From: Sthenelais limicola
Lineage: Eukaryota > Annelida > Polychaeta > Phyllodocida > Sigalionidae
Direction: 5' to 3'
Assembly: GCA_942159475.1 (NCBI GenBank)
Contig: OW804094.1
Location: 15,249,708-15,313,707 of the forward strand
DNA length: 64,000 bases
Shown: positions 11,601-26,600 of the stretch, piece after piece
Layout of the letters: every line of letters begins with the position of its first letter
Position numbering within the stretch: the stretch's first letter is position 1
Position numbers and translations under genes: made by a program
Notes under the pieces: model-generated
Seen by the model: only the letters and a program-made list of their open reading frames with translations
The model's database searches: none
What the model was told of the DNA's origin: nothing

Positions 11601-14600
11601 TGTTCTTCTGATCGAACCACTGATTCACGATAAAAATGATACACATTTGAAACAACTTATGAATCGCAATTCAGCATGACACACCAAGCTAACATTTGCA
11701 CTGCATGATAAAGGTTTTCAACGTTTTAGTCAAATGCCATTTGTCGCTAAATTTTTCTTTGTAAACTGTAGATCCTACTATTTACTGCTTGAAAATTATA
11801 GATCTCCGTTGTATGTCAACCTTTTTGAGTCCGTACGTGGTCTGTAGTCCCATCTATATTATCGTGACTCTGTCAAAAACTAAATTTAATATTAAATCAT
11901 ATACTGACAAATTTGACAAATGAACATAGGCTACACGTGCATGTATTTAACATCTATAGATAAAAGCATGTAAGTCTACACAGTAATTAACTGTTCGAAT
12001 TCATGTTTGTTTTTTAGACTTTTATTATGTGACAAAATGGGCGGGAGACATTCTCTCATTAAGGTGTTAAAGCATCCATCTGTGTATCATATTATGTTTA
12101 ACGTTTATTGAATTCACATATATATCATGTCAGTATTTTATATAATTCTCCATACATTGTGTCGACCTTATTATTCCTTTAATGTGAGTTCTTTATCTTT
12201 AAAGAGCATCATTTTATAACCTGTTTATCAATAATTCATTGAGTGATTCAGACTTACAACGTTGAAACTAAAAAGCTTAAAACGAGACACTCAAAATAAT
12301 CTCATTATTGCTGACCTCGACAATATATCAAATAACTTGCTGTTTATTGTGAACCTTTTAACAATTTGCTTTGAAACACGAATATTCAGTAAAAGCACAC
12401 TAAATGTGACTAACATGCTCATTGTTAATTCTTTTTCCAACAGAAATACATATTTAAGGTACGCTTATATTTACCTTAGTCTGACATCCTTAGTCGTAGT
12501 ACTTATAGATACATAACTGTAGCACGTACTCAAATAAAACAATGCACACACTTAAATATAGATTAACTTAAGAGTGTGCTCCACCAATAGGGTTCTCCAT
12601 GAAGTCTTGATCGTTTTGTTACAATTTGAAAACAAAAGGGCTGAAATAAAACGATAGTAAAGATCGAGCAGATGGATGCCTTGAATTGTCCCTTCAGTCC
12701 TAATCTTCAAAATTTTATCCTTTACATTGAAATATTTTGTTTAAAAACCGACCAGATAAAAACCTATCGGTGGAGAAAAAACTTTAAACCATATTGAACC
12801 CGATACCAATTCTCACATTTCCTATTATGTTTACCACGATTACACTTGAATTAATGGTGGTAACCGGTTGTCCTCAAAGATCACCCTTGAGATGTGATTA
12901 ATTTACGAGAATGCTATGCATCATTTTAAGTAATAGGATGTAGAAATTGTACTTCAGTATATTAAGTATATCGGTTGTGCTGCAAGACAATATTACTTAG
13001 ATTTCAAGGGCACTAATATCTTTGAATATGTTGTTCTTTCATTACTTTATTATAATAATTATTAAGGTAATATCTACAATCAAAATATAGAAATAGTACT
13101 TAAGTACTGATTTAAAAAATGTATTCTGGGATTTCAGGTATGTCTGATGTTATTCTATCATTACTGCATGTGTCGAAAATGAAGGTTCATGCATAGGACA
13201 TTCCTGTTGAAATATATAGCGATCAAGGTTATCAAACAACTGTGTTGTGCTGACAGTTGACGTCCTAGAGCTATAATTATGTTATTCATTCATTCACTTA
13301 CTATATGTGTTCTAAAGCAGATTACATTTCTCTTACGATTCCAAATTACCGTACCAGGTTGATAAGATATAAAATCTGCAGTCAGAATGGTGCGTAATAT
13401 TAAAAGATACATTCTCAGCTGTGAACATACCTACAATATAATTACTAACTCAAAGATAAACAAGACTAAAGTCCCTAAACATTCAGGAGATACCAAAGAA
13501 ATGAACTAAAAAATAACAACTTCTTCATCGAATCTTTCCATTGAGTGCCATGTTCAGCGAGACACATTGTGATTGATTGAGATTGAGAAACATTATTTAA
13601 AGCTAGTGAATAATACCACCTTCGTCATTGACTGAAGGTGGCTCACTGCTTATTTCTTCATTTGTTCTCTACTTTTATAAAAGAATGGCAAGTTTACACT
13701 GTTGATAATAAGTATATATTATATATTGTTCACTGGATTAAGAAAAAACTTTTAACATTATTCACATTGTGGCATATACACTGTATGGAGAATCGAATGT
13801 AGCTATAACCTATATGGGCGCCTGTATTTTTTCTCTCCTATATATAGGTAATAGGTACATTTGATTTGCCATACATATGTTAGCAATGGGTATGGCATGT
13901 AAACATAAACATGGCTCCAATCAGTCCGCATCGATTGAATTTCCTTGGCTAATTCAGTGCGTTTGTAATGACTGACGCACACAAACCAATGCACCATTGT
14001 TCGGGTATGTTATATAGTTGATACTTAGAAGTGATCACAGTGCCATGTAACCTTACGTAATATATAGTTACGTAATCAAAATTTAATTACACAATGATAA
14101 ATGAGATCAATACGAAAACTGGTAACCATACGAGTTGTACACTTATGGAAAATTAAGATAAAATGAAAATAAAGGTAATAAAGATAAAATTGGCTACGCC
14201 ATGTAATGTAGCACAATATAAGAAATACATTGAGATGTTAATTTTGTTTGATAAAATATCACAAGGGCATGTTATTGAACATTAGATATTTATAAATTCA
14301 TAATATATATAAAGAAGGGTCAGACTCGCATAGTGCGGTTGACTAAATGGCAATGCCGGGGCATTTGCCGCGCGTTTTTTTTTTTTTTTTTTTTTGGAAA
14401 CGTTTTTATTCAATAGTTGGCCTGACACCAGTCACAGTGTAGTGATTTTCTTAGGCATCAAGACCATGCATGTTACATATGGCCGTAGGGTAGTACATTA
14501 CAAGTCAATTTTCCTTAATTAGGTTATATACTCGATCAATTTTTATATATCATCAGTTACCTATTATTAAGGTGTATATTCGAGCTAAATTTAGCTGCAA

Positions 14601-17600
14601 AGAATGATATAATAATGAGATGAGATGAGGGTGAATGAATATGAATGTGGTTACTGACTAATTTACATACGTGCTATTGCCGCGGTGAGTGATTTTGATT
14701 GAGATGGTAACACATCGTTACATTTGGTACGTCAGTTGCAGTATATACAAAGTACATGTAAGACATATACATGTAATGCGGAGAAGGCTGGAGACAATTC
14801 CAGCATTTATCTTACATACTAGCGGGGGCGGGGGTACACAGAGTACAACATATATACAATTTGAGCATGGTAATAAGTTTGTGATCATAATCATAATCAT
14901 GATCTGATATCGGGAGACTCGGGATATACATTATGGTACTGGTAATGGAGCGTTCTGAACATTTAAAATATGGTATTTCAATTTCGTTTTGAAACTAAGT
15001 GGATCTTCTACCATCCTAATAAACTGCGGGAGTTCATTCCAAAGTTTAGCTTTACACGACAATATACATCTTTGATCTCTTACATTTCTAGGGCGAATAA
15101 CTTCTAACGTTGGGGCATTGGCCTGTCTTGTTGGTCTAGGTGGGATGATGCCTTTGTTTTTTACGTATACATCAGTATGGGCTATTTTGCACAAGTTAAA
15201 CCTTAGCCTACTTTCAATATTCATGGCTTTAGCCGAGATCCACAGCTCTCTGTTACTCTTAGTGCAATTCTGATCTATAGCGACCCTTAGTATACTATTC
15301 TGCGTCTTTTGTAATCTTCTCATTTGGGTTAGGTTCAGAGGCGTAAGTGCAAATAAACTGTAGTCAAATATTGACAATAACTTCGATTTGGCGATTGTTA
15401 AGGCTGCGCCTGTGGTGAGGTTCGGTCTCATTTTCCTAAATACAAATAGTTTGTTGTATAACTGGCTTATCAAGCTATTAAATTGTGGGATCATGCCGAT
15501 ACATTGGTCTATGGTGAGACCCAGATATACATATTTATCTACCTGTTCTATCTCTACACCACCCATGTTTATTTTCAGTTTGATATTCGATACGTTCTTT
15601 TTTGGTCCAATTAACATACACTTGGTTTTTTTCACATTCACAAGGAGTTTGTTGCTCTTACTCCATACATGGAACCTTTCCAAGTCCCTATTCATATTCA
15701 GGGTACATTCATCAACATTATTTCCGCTGTAATAGAATACGGTATCATCCGCATATTGCATAAAGCTGCTGTGTAGGTCAAGGTATTTAAGGTCATTTAC
15801 ATATATAAGGTATAATATTGGCCCCAGGACTGATCCTTGGGGCACACCATAATCAATCGATCTCCAGTCAGAGATAAGTTCACCATTCAATACCCTTTGC
15901 TTTCGGTCCTCGAGGTATGATTGGAACCAACGACAGGCTATATTACTTAGTCCACATTCTTGTAGTTTCTTATTCAATATTTCATGATCTACCGAATTAA
16001 ACGCCTTAGAAAAATCAATATAACAGGCCACCGTGATTTTGTTAGAGTAAATTGCTAGATTAATATCTGATAAGAATTCTACGAGTGCCTCCGTTGTGGA
16101 GTGTCCACTCTGGAAGCCAAACTGCTTCTTACAGAGAATATCATTCCTATTTAGATGTGACATCAGTTGTTCAACTACGATTTTTTCGGTAACTTTACCT
16201 GCTAGATGGCATAGCGAGATCGGCCTTGTATCAGAGGGAGTGATAGGGTTTTTAATTTTTGGAATCAGTTTTACATTCGCATATTTCCATTCGTCTGGGA
16301 AGATGCCTTGGGTAAGTGACTTTCTGATTATATGTAATAACTGCATTATGAGGATGTTAAATGCATCCTTATATATTCTAGTGTTTACATCGGTACATCC
16401 AGAGTTCTTATTTATATTAATATCGTTGATGAATTCAGCTAAAGGGCCTCTATCAATGTGGAAGTCCACCCAGACGAATGGAGTTAGTTCCTCCACAATA
16501 GTACGTGGTATATTATCTATTGCAGCATTAATTTTTTTCCCTATGTCACAATAAAAAGCATTCACACCTTGAACTAGTTCAAATCCGACCTGATCCTTAC
16601 CATCAATATTTAGGCTATTAATGACCGGGGTATTTTTGTTCTCAATGTTTTCTACTACCCTCCAAAATTTTTTGGAGTCCTTTCGATGTGTAAACAATAG
16701 ATTTTTATAGTACTCAGATTTGGCCATTCTGATGCGGCGATTACATGCGTCTCTCATATTCCTAGCATTCCTAACGTCTGTCATACTTTTGGTCCTATTT
16801 GCTATCTTATACAGGCGTTCTCTATCTTTATGTAATTCCTTTATTTCACCTGTATACCATTCCGGTTTGACTACTATATTTTTAAATACCTTAATGGGGG
16901 CTACCTTGTCAGCTGCTGCATTTATTACATTCTTCATGTAGTTCCAACAAATGTTTGGATTATCAGAGTCAAATAAAATATTCCAGTTAGCCTTAGCCAG
17001 GTTGTTCTCCAACCCTTCATATGAGTAGTTCCTGAAATCTCTACCTTTTACAGTAGTTTTGATCTTTTTAATAATTGATTTCTTAAATATGGCGTAATAT
17101 GGCGTAATATGGCGTTTTACCGCGTTGCTGTGGACCACGCGCGGCAAAAGTATGATGGCTGCCGAGGTTGGTGCAGTTGCCTAGCAACTTGACCGCTCCA
17201 ACCTCCAGCCTTTTCCTACTTTGTTGCTCGCGTTTGGTTCCACATAATCATAGAAATTATTAATGATACATGTGTCTAATGTCATTTGTGGCACATTTGG
17301 TCATGTATTACGTAATGTTATGCAATACTATACGTAATATTATGTAATCAATAAATAATTAATAAATAAAAGATGGAAAATGACATTTGACGAAAGATAC
17401 AAACAGAGGTTTTAGTAGGCCAATATGAATTCTGACCAGCTATAGACATCAAAGATGTAATGCCCTGAAACATGTAATAATACAGCACATATCTATGACA
17501 ATGGTGCAGAAGTAATCTAATCTAAAATATCATATTTAATACTAGAACTCTCCTAGAATCCAGACAAGTGAATAAACTTAGGCAACATTTTCATAACATT

Positions 17601-20600
17601 TTCCTATTCTATTTTTTATTTTCTGAAAGTCATTGGGTTAAACAGGCTGCTTACAGCAGACTAAAGAGTAGTATTTTGTTTATATTGTTGGACATAGTTG
17701 CTGCGATGTCAGCGTTTATTTGTTTCTAAGTGTTTAAGTCGATGTACTGAAATTGTGATCACATCTTGGTACCAGGCTGTGCATGACGTCTAAATATAAC
17801 ACTCAGCACTATTTCAATTGGATCTGGGCCAAACCAAATAGTTCTTTTGAATTGTAGTAGCTCAGAAGCGAGCGTTGAACTCGCCAAAGTACACCTTTGA
17901 AATGCATTCCACTATAGCGCTAAACTTTCTTTGAGTCGGTGTGATCGAATAACGCGAGGTTCAGACATGATAGCACCTTGACCTTTTAGTGTTTAGAACT
18001 CGATACTTTTGTCCAAATTGAGAAACAGTCAATAAATAGCAGCACCTATTGAAACGCAAACCTTCTCACTTGCCACAACTGTTGAAAACATACAAATTAT
18101 TTCAAAATACATGTAGTGTTCTTTTTTATTTTACAGGGTCAAGATGGCAAATCGGGTGGTAAAAGCGGTTTTAAATCGAAAGTCACCATAATAGAACCAA
18201 CACGAGTGGCTGTAAGTTACTTGTTACTGAGACGTTAAAGGGGGTCTCAACTGGCTGCGGTGAGCTCTGCGATAAGCCTTGCGATATGGTTGTGATAATT
18301 CTATAGGTTGAGAGGAGTGGTGGGGTCACCAGTGAACCATGTAGGCAGGATCTCGTCACTCCTCTTCACCTACAGAACCAGCACAACACCATCGCAAGGC
18401 TTACCACAGAGCTTACTGCAGCCAGTGGAGACCACCCTTAAGGAAGCCATGAGATAGTTTCCCAATTTTTAGTTTTCTGCGACCTGACCATACCAGAAAC
18501 CATTAAGCTCCACATTCACTGAGTCGATTATCTTTACAGGGCCTAGTCCACAGCCGATTCTCATGCAATTCTCACAGAACTTAGTGGAAAAGAGTCCTAT
18601 GCGGTGCAAAATTGCATGAAAATAGGCTTAGTGGACTAGGGCTTTACGGTGGACAGTCAGGGGGGAAACAACAAGTTATGAGGCCCTATCCAACGACTGC
18701 ACCCCCCCCCCCATTTCTGTGTCAGAAAATTGACTCCGTGGACACGAGGATTAATCTAGTAAAACTGATCACCATTTGTCACATTTTATGGTAGAATTTA
18801 AAGTAATATATGCCTTACAAAATATGAAAGGTAAAATAGTGAAAACTAGATATTTCGATTAGTGCCTATTTGATTAATGGGATTTTCGTTAATATTTTCT
18901 TTTAAAAATGATAAAGAGTAAAGACCTCTTGGAATGTGGTCCCTTGACTAAACTAAAAGCCCAATCCATAATTGGAATTGTGTCTGACATTCACTGGTAT
19001 TATCCAACGATGTAGATATTCATTGTACTGAAAAATATCTCAATATTTCTGAAACAGCCGACCCCAGACTCAGAGATCAAGGTTGCCATGAAGAGGAAAA
19101 AGTCCTCCAAGCGTAGGAGACCCGGAACCGGGAAGGCGGATGAACCATTAGTGGCCACGGAGCTAGTGTCACTAGGGGATGGTGCTACAAACGTAAACAA
19201 CAAACAAGAGGTAGGATTCTCCCATTATTCGACTCTGGCTCTTACAATCTATTTTCTATATGGGTCAGATTTTCAGAAAATGTACAATTCGCCTTCACCA
19301 ATCCTCTCAAATAACTCACATTTAGGACAGAAATGAGCTTCAAAATGCAGTTTAACATGGCAAAACAGATAGTATAAATCAATGCGATACCAAATATACT
19401 CAGATATACCCGGTATTCATCATTTTTCAACCTAATTTAGCAAGATTTCCTAAATGTGTAGAGCTGCCAATTGTACATTTTCTGAAAATCTGACTCATAT
19501 AATCTCCCAATCTTATCTTTTATCAGCACCCTCGAAAACATTCTGAAAATAAAATGATCATAACATGTTTTGCCATTATTTGGCCAGAAGGCCCTGTACT
19601 AGAACACAAGTATAATATTTTTATTTTTAATTTCGTGAAATTATGTAGTGATTCTGTGTAATCGTCTTGTACTGTCGCTCAACCAGATACTAGGGCGTAA
19701 CATGGGACATACAGTTTATTGTCCCTACTTGGGTTATTGGTCCCGATTGGTAAGTGCAGTGTCAGTACCCAGAACAATGGGCATGTATGGTCCAACCTGT
19801 TCAGTAGAATAAGGTGTCTAAGTAACAGAACATGATAGAACGCAAGAGCCACAGAATTACTGAATCGAGTTAAGGACCAACGTGATGAGAATAGCGAGAA
19901 TCGTGTATTGCATATTCTGCTATCGTTGTTGATTACAAAAGCTAAATTGGTAAAGAGAATTAAGACGAATAAACATTGTCTTGGTATAAAATTGATTTTA
20001 AAAGTACTCTGTTGGCGGCGGCATGTGTTGACAATCAAATACTAGTACATGCCAAACAAGTGAGCCATTACTGAGATGTACCCAATAAGTTAATATGTTA
20101 AGACCCTAATCCACTATATATTTGATTGAAATTTGGGATGTTTCTTTTACGAGATTATTAGTCCAGATTGCTCTTTGATGTTTCGCCAACTTCACATTAA
20201 TATCACATCTAGTAAATTAATTGTGTGATTTGAGGGCTTAGTATAGGCCTATAAGTGTTATGTCATTAAACAACATCAAACCATAATCTAAATTTGATGA
20301 TTTTACAGGTGTGGAGGTACAGGTGTGAGGGTAGCGAATTGTCCCAACAACACTGTACAAAATTGAGCCCATGAATTGATAAATTTAATATCATAAAGGG
20401 GAGTATAACATCACAGTATTGATGGGAGGGAGAAGCAGAGTCGAGGGAGGAGAATTAATTTAAATAATTATGAATAATGAGTTACTCATTTATAAACTCC
20501 TGAATGAAGAAGCTCGTGGTCTTTGACCTAGCAGCGCTCGACAACCATCTGACAATCTTCTTGGCGAATTTATTACCTTATTTTTTTTTAGAATTCCCCA

Positions 20601-23600
20601 TTAACTTACAATACAATACATTTCACTAGTTATATTCGACAAGTTTTAACTGTTACAAATTCCATTATACCGATTAGTCTCTATGATATTAATAGGGGAG
20701 TTGCATGTCTTACTGCGCATGTCTATGACAGTGCATGCTGGTATAGATTCAGTTCAAATCTGACATACAAATATTTAACAAGAATTTTATGGAAAAGTGT
20801 GACAATGTTTTCAACAATATCATAGCTTGTGTAAATGATCTATAGAAACAAAATGCATGATGGGAAAGATAAAGTTGTGTGTTATAGAAACATCTAAAAC
20901 ACATGGATATTGATGTTGGACCACTGATAAATATTCCAAGCTAAAAATAACATGTTTCCTATAGGTTTTATACTGTACCATCCCTCCCATAGTTCCATGC
21001 GAATCAAAATTCAAAATGGCGGTTATGCAACTCCCTTATTACTAATAAGAAATTATTTCCCTGCAGAGCAAGTCACTTGCCGATGTCCTGCTACAGTCGA
21101 CTAACGCTGGGATGGAGGCAGAACTGTCGGCACAGGATCTCGACTCTATCACTAACCTGGACAAGGATCTCAGGGAGGAGAACATCAATGTACGTACCTC
21201 AATAGTCTTTATAACATTGTGTCTGGGTCATCTATATATGTGATGTGTTTCAGGAAAATGAGTCATAAGTCGCAAAATTGATATTTTTCAAAGTGTTTTT
21301 TTTTTCACAAGATCTCATGATTGGAATGTTCTAATTTTTGGTGGGTTGATCACTTATAGCTATATCAAATTTAAGAACAATCTATGTAATATATCCTTTC
21401 GTTTTGAAGGTCCTCATATCGACTACATTTAGTTACTTTACTGTTTATTGACCCCCACAAATATTGGAAACTATTTTTTCTAAAACGAAAATATCAAACT
21501 TAAAATCTAGAAATATTTATTAGATTATTAGACTGTTTACTATCATTGGAATCGGCTTGATCTCATCTTTTCAAATATGGTGATATCTCAAAATCCATTT
21601 TTTGCGACTTATGACTCATTTTCCTGAAACACATCTCATATACTTGAAGGGAATTGAAACTGATTTCTGTTTCAATTTTGCATCATATATGTATATATAT
21701 GATCTATGCTAAAACTTTGCATTGTTTTTATAATTTTCGGTGCTGCCATAGCGTTTTGTTTGGTAAAATATCGAACCAAAAAGGAGAAAAATTTATTTTG
21801 GGTCTTAAATTATCTGCAAATGCATCTTATAAACCATTTTTGTTGTTGCATGTTCGGACACGTTAAGATTAGATAAGATAAGGAAAGGAGAAAATTAAAA
21901 CAATGTTTCTGTGCATAAGTCTTTTGTTCTTACAAATTGTTAACAGACGATGGCGCAGATGTTGCGGGTGTTGCTGCAGCAACAGTTGCAGAAGGGCACC
22001 ATCAGTGAAGAGGGCTTCAAGGACATGATGAAGGGCATTCAGTCTGATATCAACACTGCCTTGGCAACCGCCAACAGTGAAAGGAACGAGGAGGAAGAGG
22101 TACCACACTTTAAAATAGTTTCTCTCATTTTCTGTCAAAACAATTTGACATTCCAGTAATTGATTCTGGCCCGGGACTTGTCTCAACTTAACCCAGGTCT
22201 TATTTGGAACGGGAAGAAAATAATATAATCTCTATAATTATTTGATTAAACTAGAGACAGTAGAATATTTCATTGAAAAATTGATTTTTGCCCTTATCAC
22301 AATTACACAAAGTAATTGTATCTGAAATAGTAAGATTATGATAGTTTTATGTTACTTGCACTATAACTGTATAACGTGGTATATTGGAGAATTATTGCCA
22401 AATTATTAAGATGATTTTTTTTATAGGAACTGAAGAAGAAATATGAAAAGGACCCGGACAAATTTGACGAAGCAAAGGAAAAGCTCCAAAGCAAGCACAT
22501 GTCTCGTATTGTAAGTGTGTTTCTATTATGATTTCTTATTATGCGTTACCAAATATAGATCCCTTGTTCACAATCCCAGTATCGATACACATAATTACAA
22601 TTATTCTACAATAATAAATAAATTGATGCATAAGTGTAATGATAAAAATCTAGTGCTCTGGGTAAAGTAATTATACAGCGACAGTGAGTCGTGTCCGAAA
22701 GATTATTTTTTGTGTTTAGTTTAGCATTGATTTCCTGACCAATGTAAAACGTGAACTTACATTATGAAACCCAAGTAAACAACCTAAAAACACTACCCTC
22801 TGCAACTCCAATGCCTAAAGATGGGAGGATATCTATCATATATATATATATTTATCAAAATGTTGTATAACGAATGTCTAATCAAGGATTAAGTTTGAGT
22901 ATTTTGTCCCAGTTGGTTCGGTTGGTTTAATATCGTGAAGAGCACTCTTTCCATTATATTGAACATATTGCCTATGGAGAATGTTTGGAGTGAGCTTCGG
23001 CAGCTTTTACATCAACGAGCCAACATTTCTTTATCCCTCGGTGCCTTGTGTTTCCCATACTGGTTAACCGTCTTTCTATTTGTTCTAGAATACCCTTCTT
23101 TATCCCTCAGTGCCTTGTGTTTCCCATACTGGTTAACCGTCTTTCTATTTGTTCTAGAATACCCTTCTGGGAGAGACGACAGAGAAGATCCGTAAGGACA
23201 TCAAGAAGGGTACCGACCTGTCTGATGACGCCCTAGAGTCTCTGATGGCGGAACTCCATTATAATATGGCGGAGTCAGAGAGGAAACTAGGAGATGAGAG
23301 AGCAAGACAATCTCTGGTAAGCATGAATGCACTATCCATTGTTACATCTGATGCCATAGTCTATATATATTCTACTCAGGCCAATCTCAGCTTTATGCAT
23401 AAAATATATATATACGTACAGTTTATCCATAGACATAATTAAAAGTAAAATATATCGTGATGTTCTTTTTGTTTCATTTCATTCGGAGGGAAGGTTTGAG
23501 ACAATGCCACCGATGAGATTCGAACTCAGTACCCCATGCAGCCTCTAGATTCGTTACTAATGCTTTAGACAATAGCACCCGACCCCACCCCCAATAATGT

Positions 23601-26600
23601 TACCGTGTTCCATCGTTCTTTGACTGGGATTCACTAAACATCAAGAGTAATATCTTTAATTCGTGTACGGTTTTCTCTATATAGGCCCTGCAAGAGCGAT
23701 TGGAAAGGAGGCGACAGTTGGCGGAGATGCACAAAAACATGAAGGACCAACAAGAAAAGGACCTCGGCGTAAGCTTACAAACTCTCCCTATTAGTCATAT
23801 CTTAATTTTCATTCAATTTTTTAATTATTTTGCATACCAATATGTTATATATCCATGCTTAAAGGCCTCTACAGAATTCCATGGTCTATGTACGATTACA
23901 GAAAGAGAGAGAGCACCCAAGGCTTGAATGTTCTGATCGAAGTAGTTCATGTGTATTATTGATACTTATTTGTGGTATATTTCAGGAAAACTGTCGCAAA
24001 ATTGATATTTTTCGAAGTATTTTATCCACGAGATCTCTTTGTAGAAATGTTATCTTTTTTGGAGTATCTAATGTTCTAAGTCGTATGAATATATATACCA
24101 AATTTCAAGACGGTTTATCAAATATATGCATACATTTCGTAGCTCATCCTATAGAGTATATTTAGCTACTTTACTAGCAATTTGTCCATCCAGAGATATT
24201 GCAATTTTTATTTTTCAAAAATAAAAATATCAAACTTAAAATCTAGAAAGTCTTTTTAGCTGTCCTAATGTTTACCATCATTAGAATCGGCTTGATCTCA
24301 CCTTTTCACATATGATGGTATCTCAAAATCCATTTTTGTGACTCATTTTCCTGTAACACATCACATTTATAATAATGGACTTCTGTTTGTACTGTAGACC
24401 CGCTATGACACGCACAATGACACTCTGTCACAACTGGTGGATAATGGCAAGATGATCGACCGCCAGAGGCAGGACCTTCTGGATGCCTATGAGGAATCAC
24501 AGAGGAACATTTATCTGAAACAAAAAGATCGTAAGCTGGTCCTTAATATAGTGTTAATATATGTGGTGAAAGAAGCGGTTGGTATTTGTGTGACCGTGTC
24601 AACCTAGTTAGAATAATAAAAGTATACACTAGCAAATACCCGTGCTGTGCATGGGATTTGCTAGTGGGACAGTTGGGCCCACATCTTCCCACTCTCCTTG
24701 TTCCCTCTCTTTCAAGTTGTCTCTGTAAGTTAGTATCTGTATTGATATTCATACCTCAAATGGAACCGTTGTATTGTTTTTGCCTCTCATTCCCTCTCCC
24801 CGTCCCCCCCGTTGGACATTATCAATGCTTTCTTTATGGTACATTGCCAAGCTTTTCGGTCATTTAGACATCAGATTTTGCCATAGTATACGGTATTCCA
24901 TAATATAAAATATCCACTCCCGTCCCGTAGTGAAGTAACAATGACGTCATGCTTTGGGTGACCCAAAAACCTGGTGTATGGCCTAGGGGCACTGATAGGT
25001 TTTTTTTCAGGTAGTCCTGGGGGCCCTGGATGGGGGTCCTTGATGTAAACCCATTTCCAACCCATTTTCAACCCTAATTTGTTAATGAAACATAGTGGAA
25101 TGGCTCCGCACCATTTTTGGCAATGTGCATGTGAAATAGAGATTGGGCTTCAGAGACGATAGCAGATTAAGGCTCCAAACCCTTATTTTATTAATAATAT
25201 AGATTCTTCATTTGAATCTCAAATACACAAAAAGGAAAGTTGCCAATCACATGTAATTAATGATTCCTGCTGTATCCTCGCAACGCTATTAAGTTTGAAC
25301 ACTTGAAACATTTCTAAATTCAACAGTTTTCTATGTTGTTAACATAAAGAACTTTCCTTTATTCTGTGTATACAGTATAGATATTGTAAGATTATTAAAA
25401 AAAAATAAAAAAATAGACATTGTAAAAATAACCTACCATGCTTACAAAGTGTTTATAACCAGGCACAGAAGTATGGAACAGCGAATAGAATAGTTTAATT
25501 TTTCCTACCATTCCTACCCTATAAATTTAAGATTGTATATGAGGTGTAAGTACCCTTAAGTCCCAAAAGGTGACAGTTATTAAAGATATGGTTACGGTAA
25601 AGATTAATTCGACAAGCATTAGAACTAAAATGAAACAGATTTTATTCAAATATCTTACAGTATTGGTCAGTGTTGATGGAAGCTTAAATATAGTACAGGC
25701 CAATGAGTCGTCTTGTACAAAATAAGTTTGCTAGAGGCATTCATAACCATATTCATGTTTAGATAAAAATGTACTTTTGAAAAATACTTTGTGACAATTT
25801 GGCATTACAATTCATCACAGAGATGCAGAGACAGGAGATACACCTAGCGGAGAAATTGCGCTCTAAACGTGAGAAGAAGGAGGCGCAGATGGCGGAGAAG
25901 CATGAGGAGGAGAAAGAGGACTTCCTGAAGAAAGCTGATGCCAGTACCAACACTGACTCTGTCAGAGAGGTAGGCTGGCTTATAATTCTGTTTAATCTTT
26001 CATCTATTCTATATCTACTTCTGACACTTTCAGGGTTTCCTGTGCATGTTGGGCTTAATCAACACCTTGATTACTTAACTTCCATTTCACAAATTATGTA
26101 ATAATCCCAGCAACATAAGAGAGCTATATGTATAGATGAAGCTTGCCAAGATTAAAGTGTATTCCTCGTAAAACAGTGAAGAGAATGATCCAGGGCAAAT
26201 GACTGCAAGTATGTGGTCAAAAGTAGGGTATAAAAGGACGAGCTTAATGGTCAACCCTGATTGCAATATTGAGTGAAAGGCCTAATACCACTCTCTTTAT
26301 TATGAACACAACTGCATTGGCCAACTACGGTATGCATAGCTGTCTCCTCAGCCCCTGTAAACTTCTATATATTTATTTATTCTTTTGTTTTCAGTCTTTC
26401 CGTAAATTGATTGCTTCACAACGAGAAGAGAAAGAAGAACTAGTGGACGCCATGGATGAAGAAGAAGCAGAGAAATTCAAAGAACTTTTCAAGGTATGTC
26501 TAAAGACCGGTACACGTTTTTAGTTTAAAAAGTCACAAATGCTTGAATATTTTTAAAGCAAAAACAGCCGGGCAGGGAAAAATTATTTTTCCAAATTCTC

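Larger units (their letters stand above)
14375..17148 (-). mobile_element. 5'-truncated non-LTR retrotransposon (LINE) with poly(A) tail
   Basis: On the minus strand an open reverse-transcriptase frame is followed by a ~520-bp 3' UTR, an AATAAA signal (complement of TTTATT at 14405-14410) and 21 A residues (T-run 14375-14395). The apurinic endonuclease domain expected upstream is absent, so the copy is 5' truncated near 17115-17148. I found no convincing direct target-site duplication. Instead, TTTGCCGCGCG at 14364-14374 and its complement at 17138-17148 flank the copy. It lies antisense inside intron 2 of the EVC2-like gene. Confidence 0.85.
10608..18136 (+). other. EVC2-like intron 2
   Basis: A 7.5-kb intron hosting a hairpin element at 11331 and an antisense LINE at 14375-17180. 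The rest is AT-rich with no supported exon. Confidence 0.6.

Noticed and set aside
15388..16941. Several plus-strand open frames of 70-150 codons
   Set aside because: They lie antisense to the LINE reverse-transcriptase frame and have no family features.
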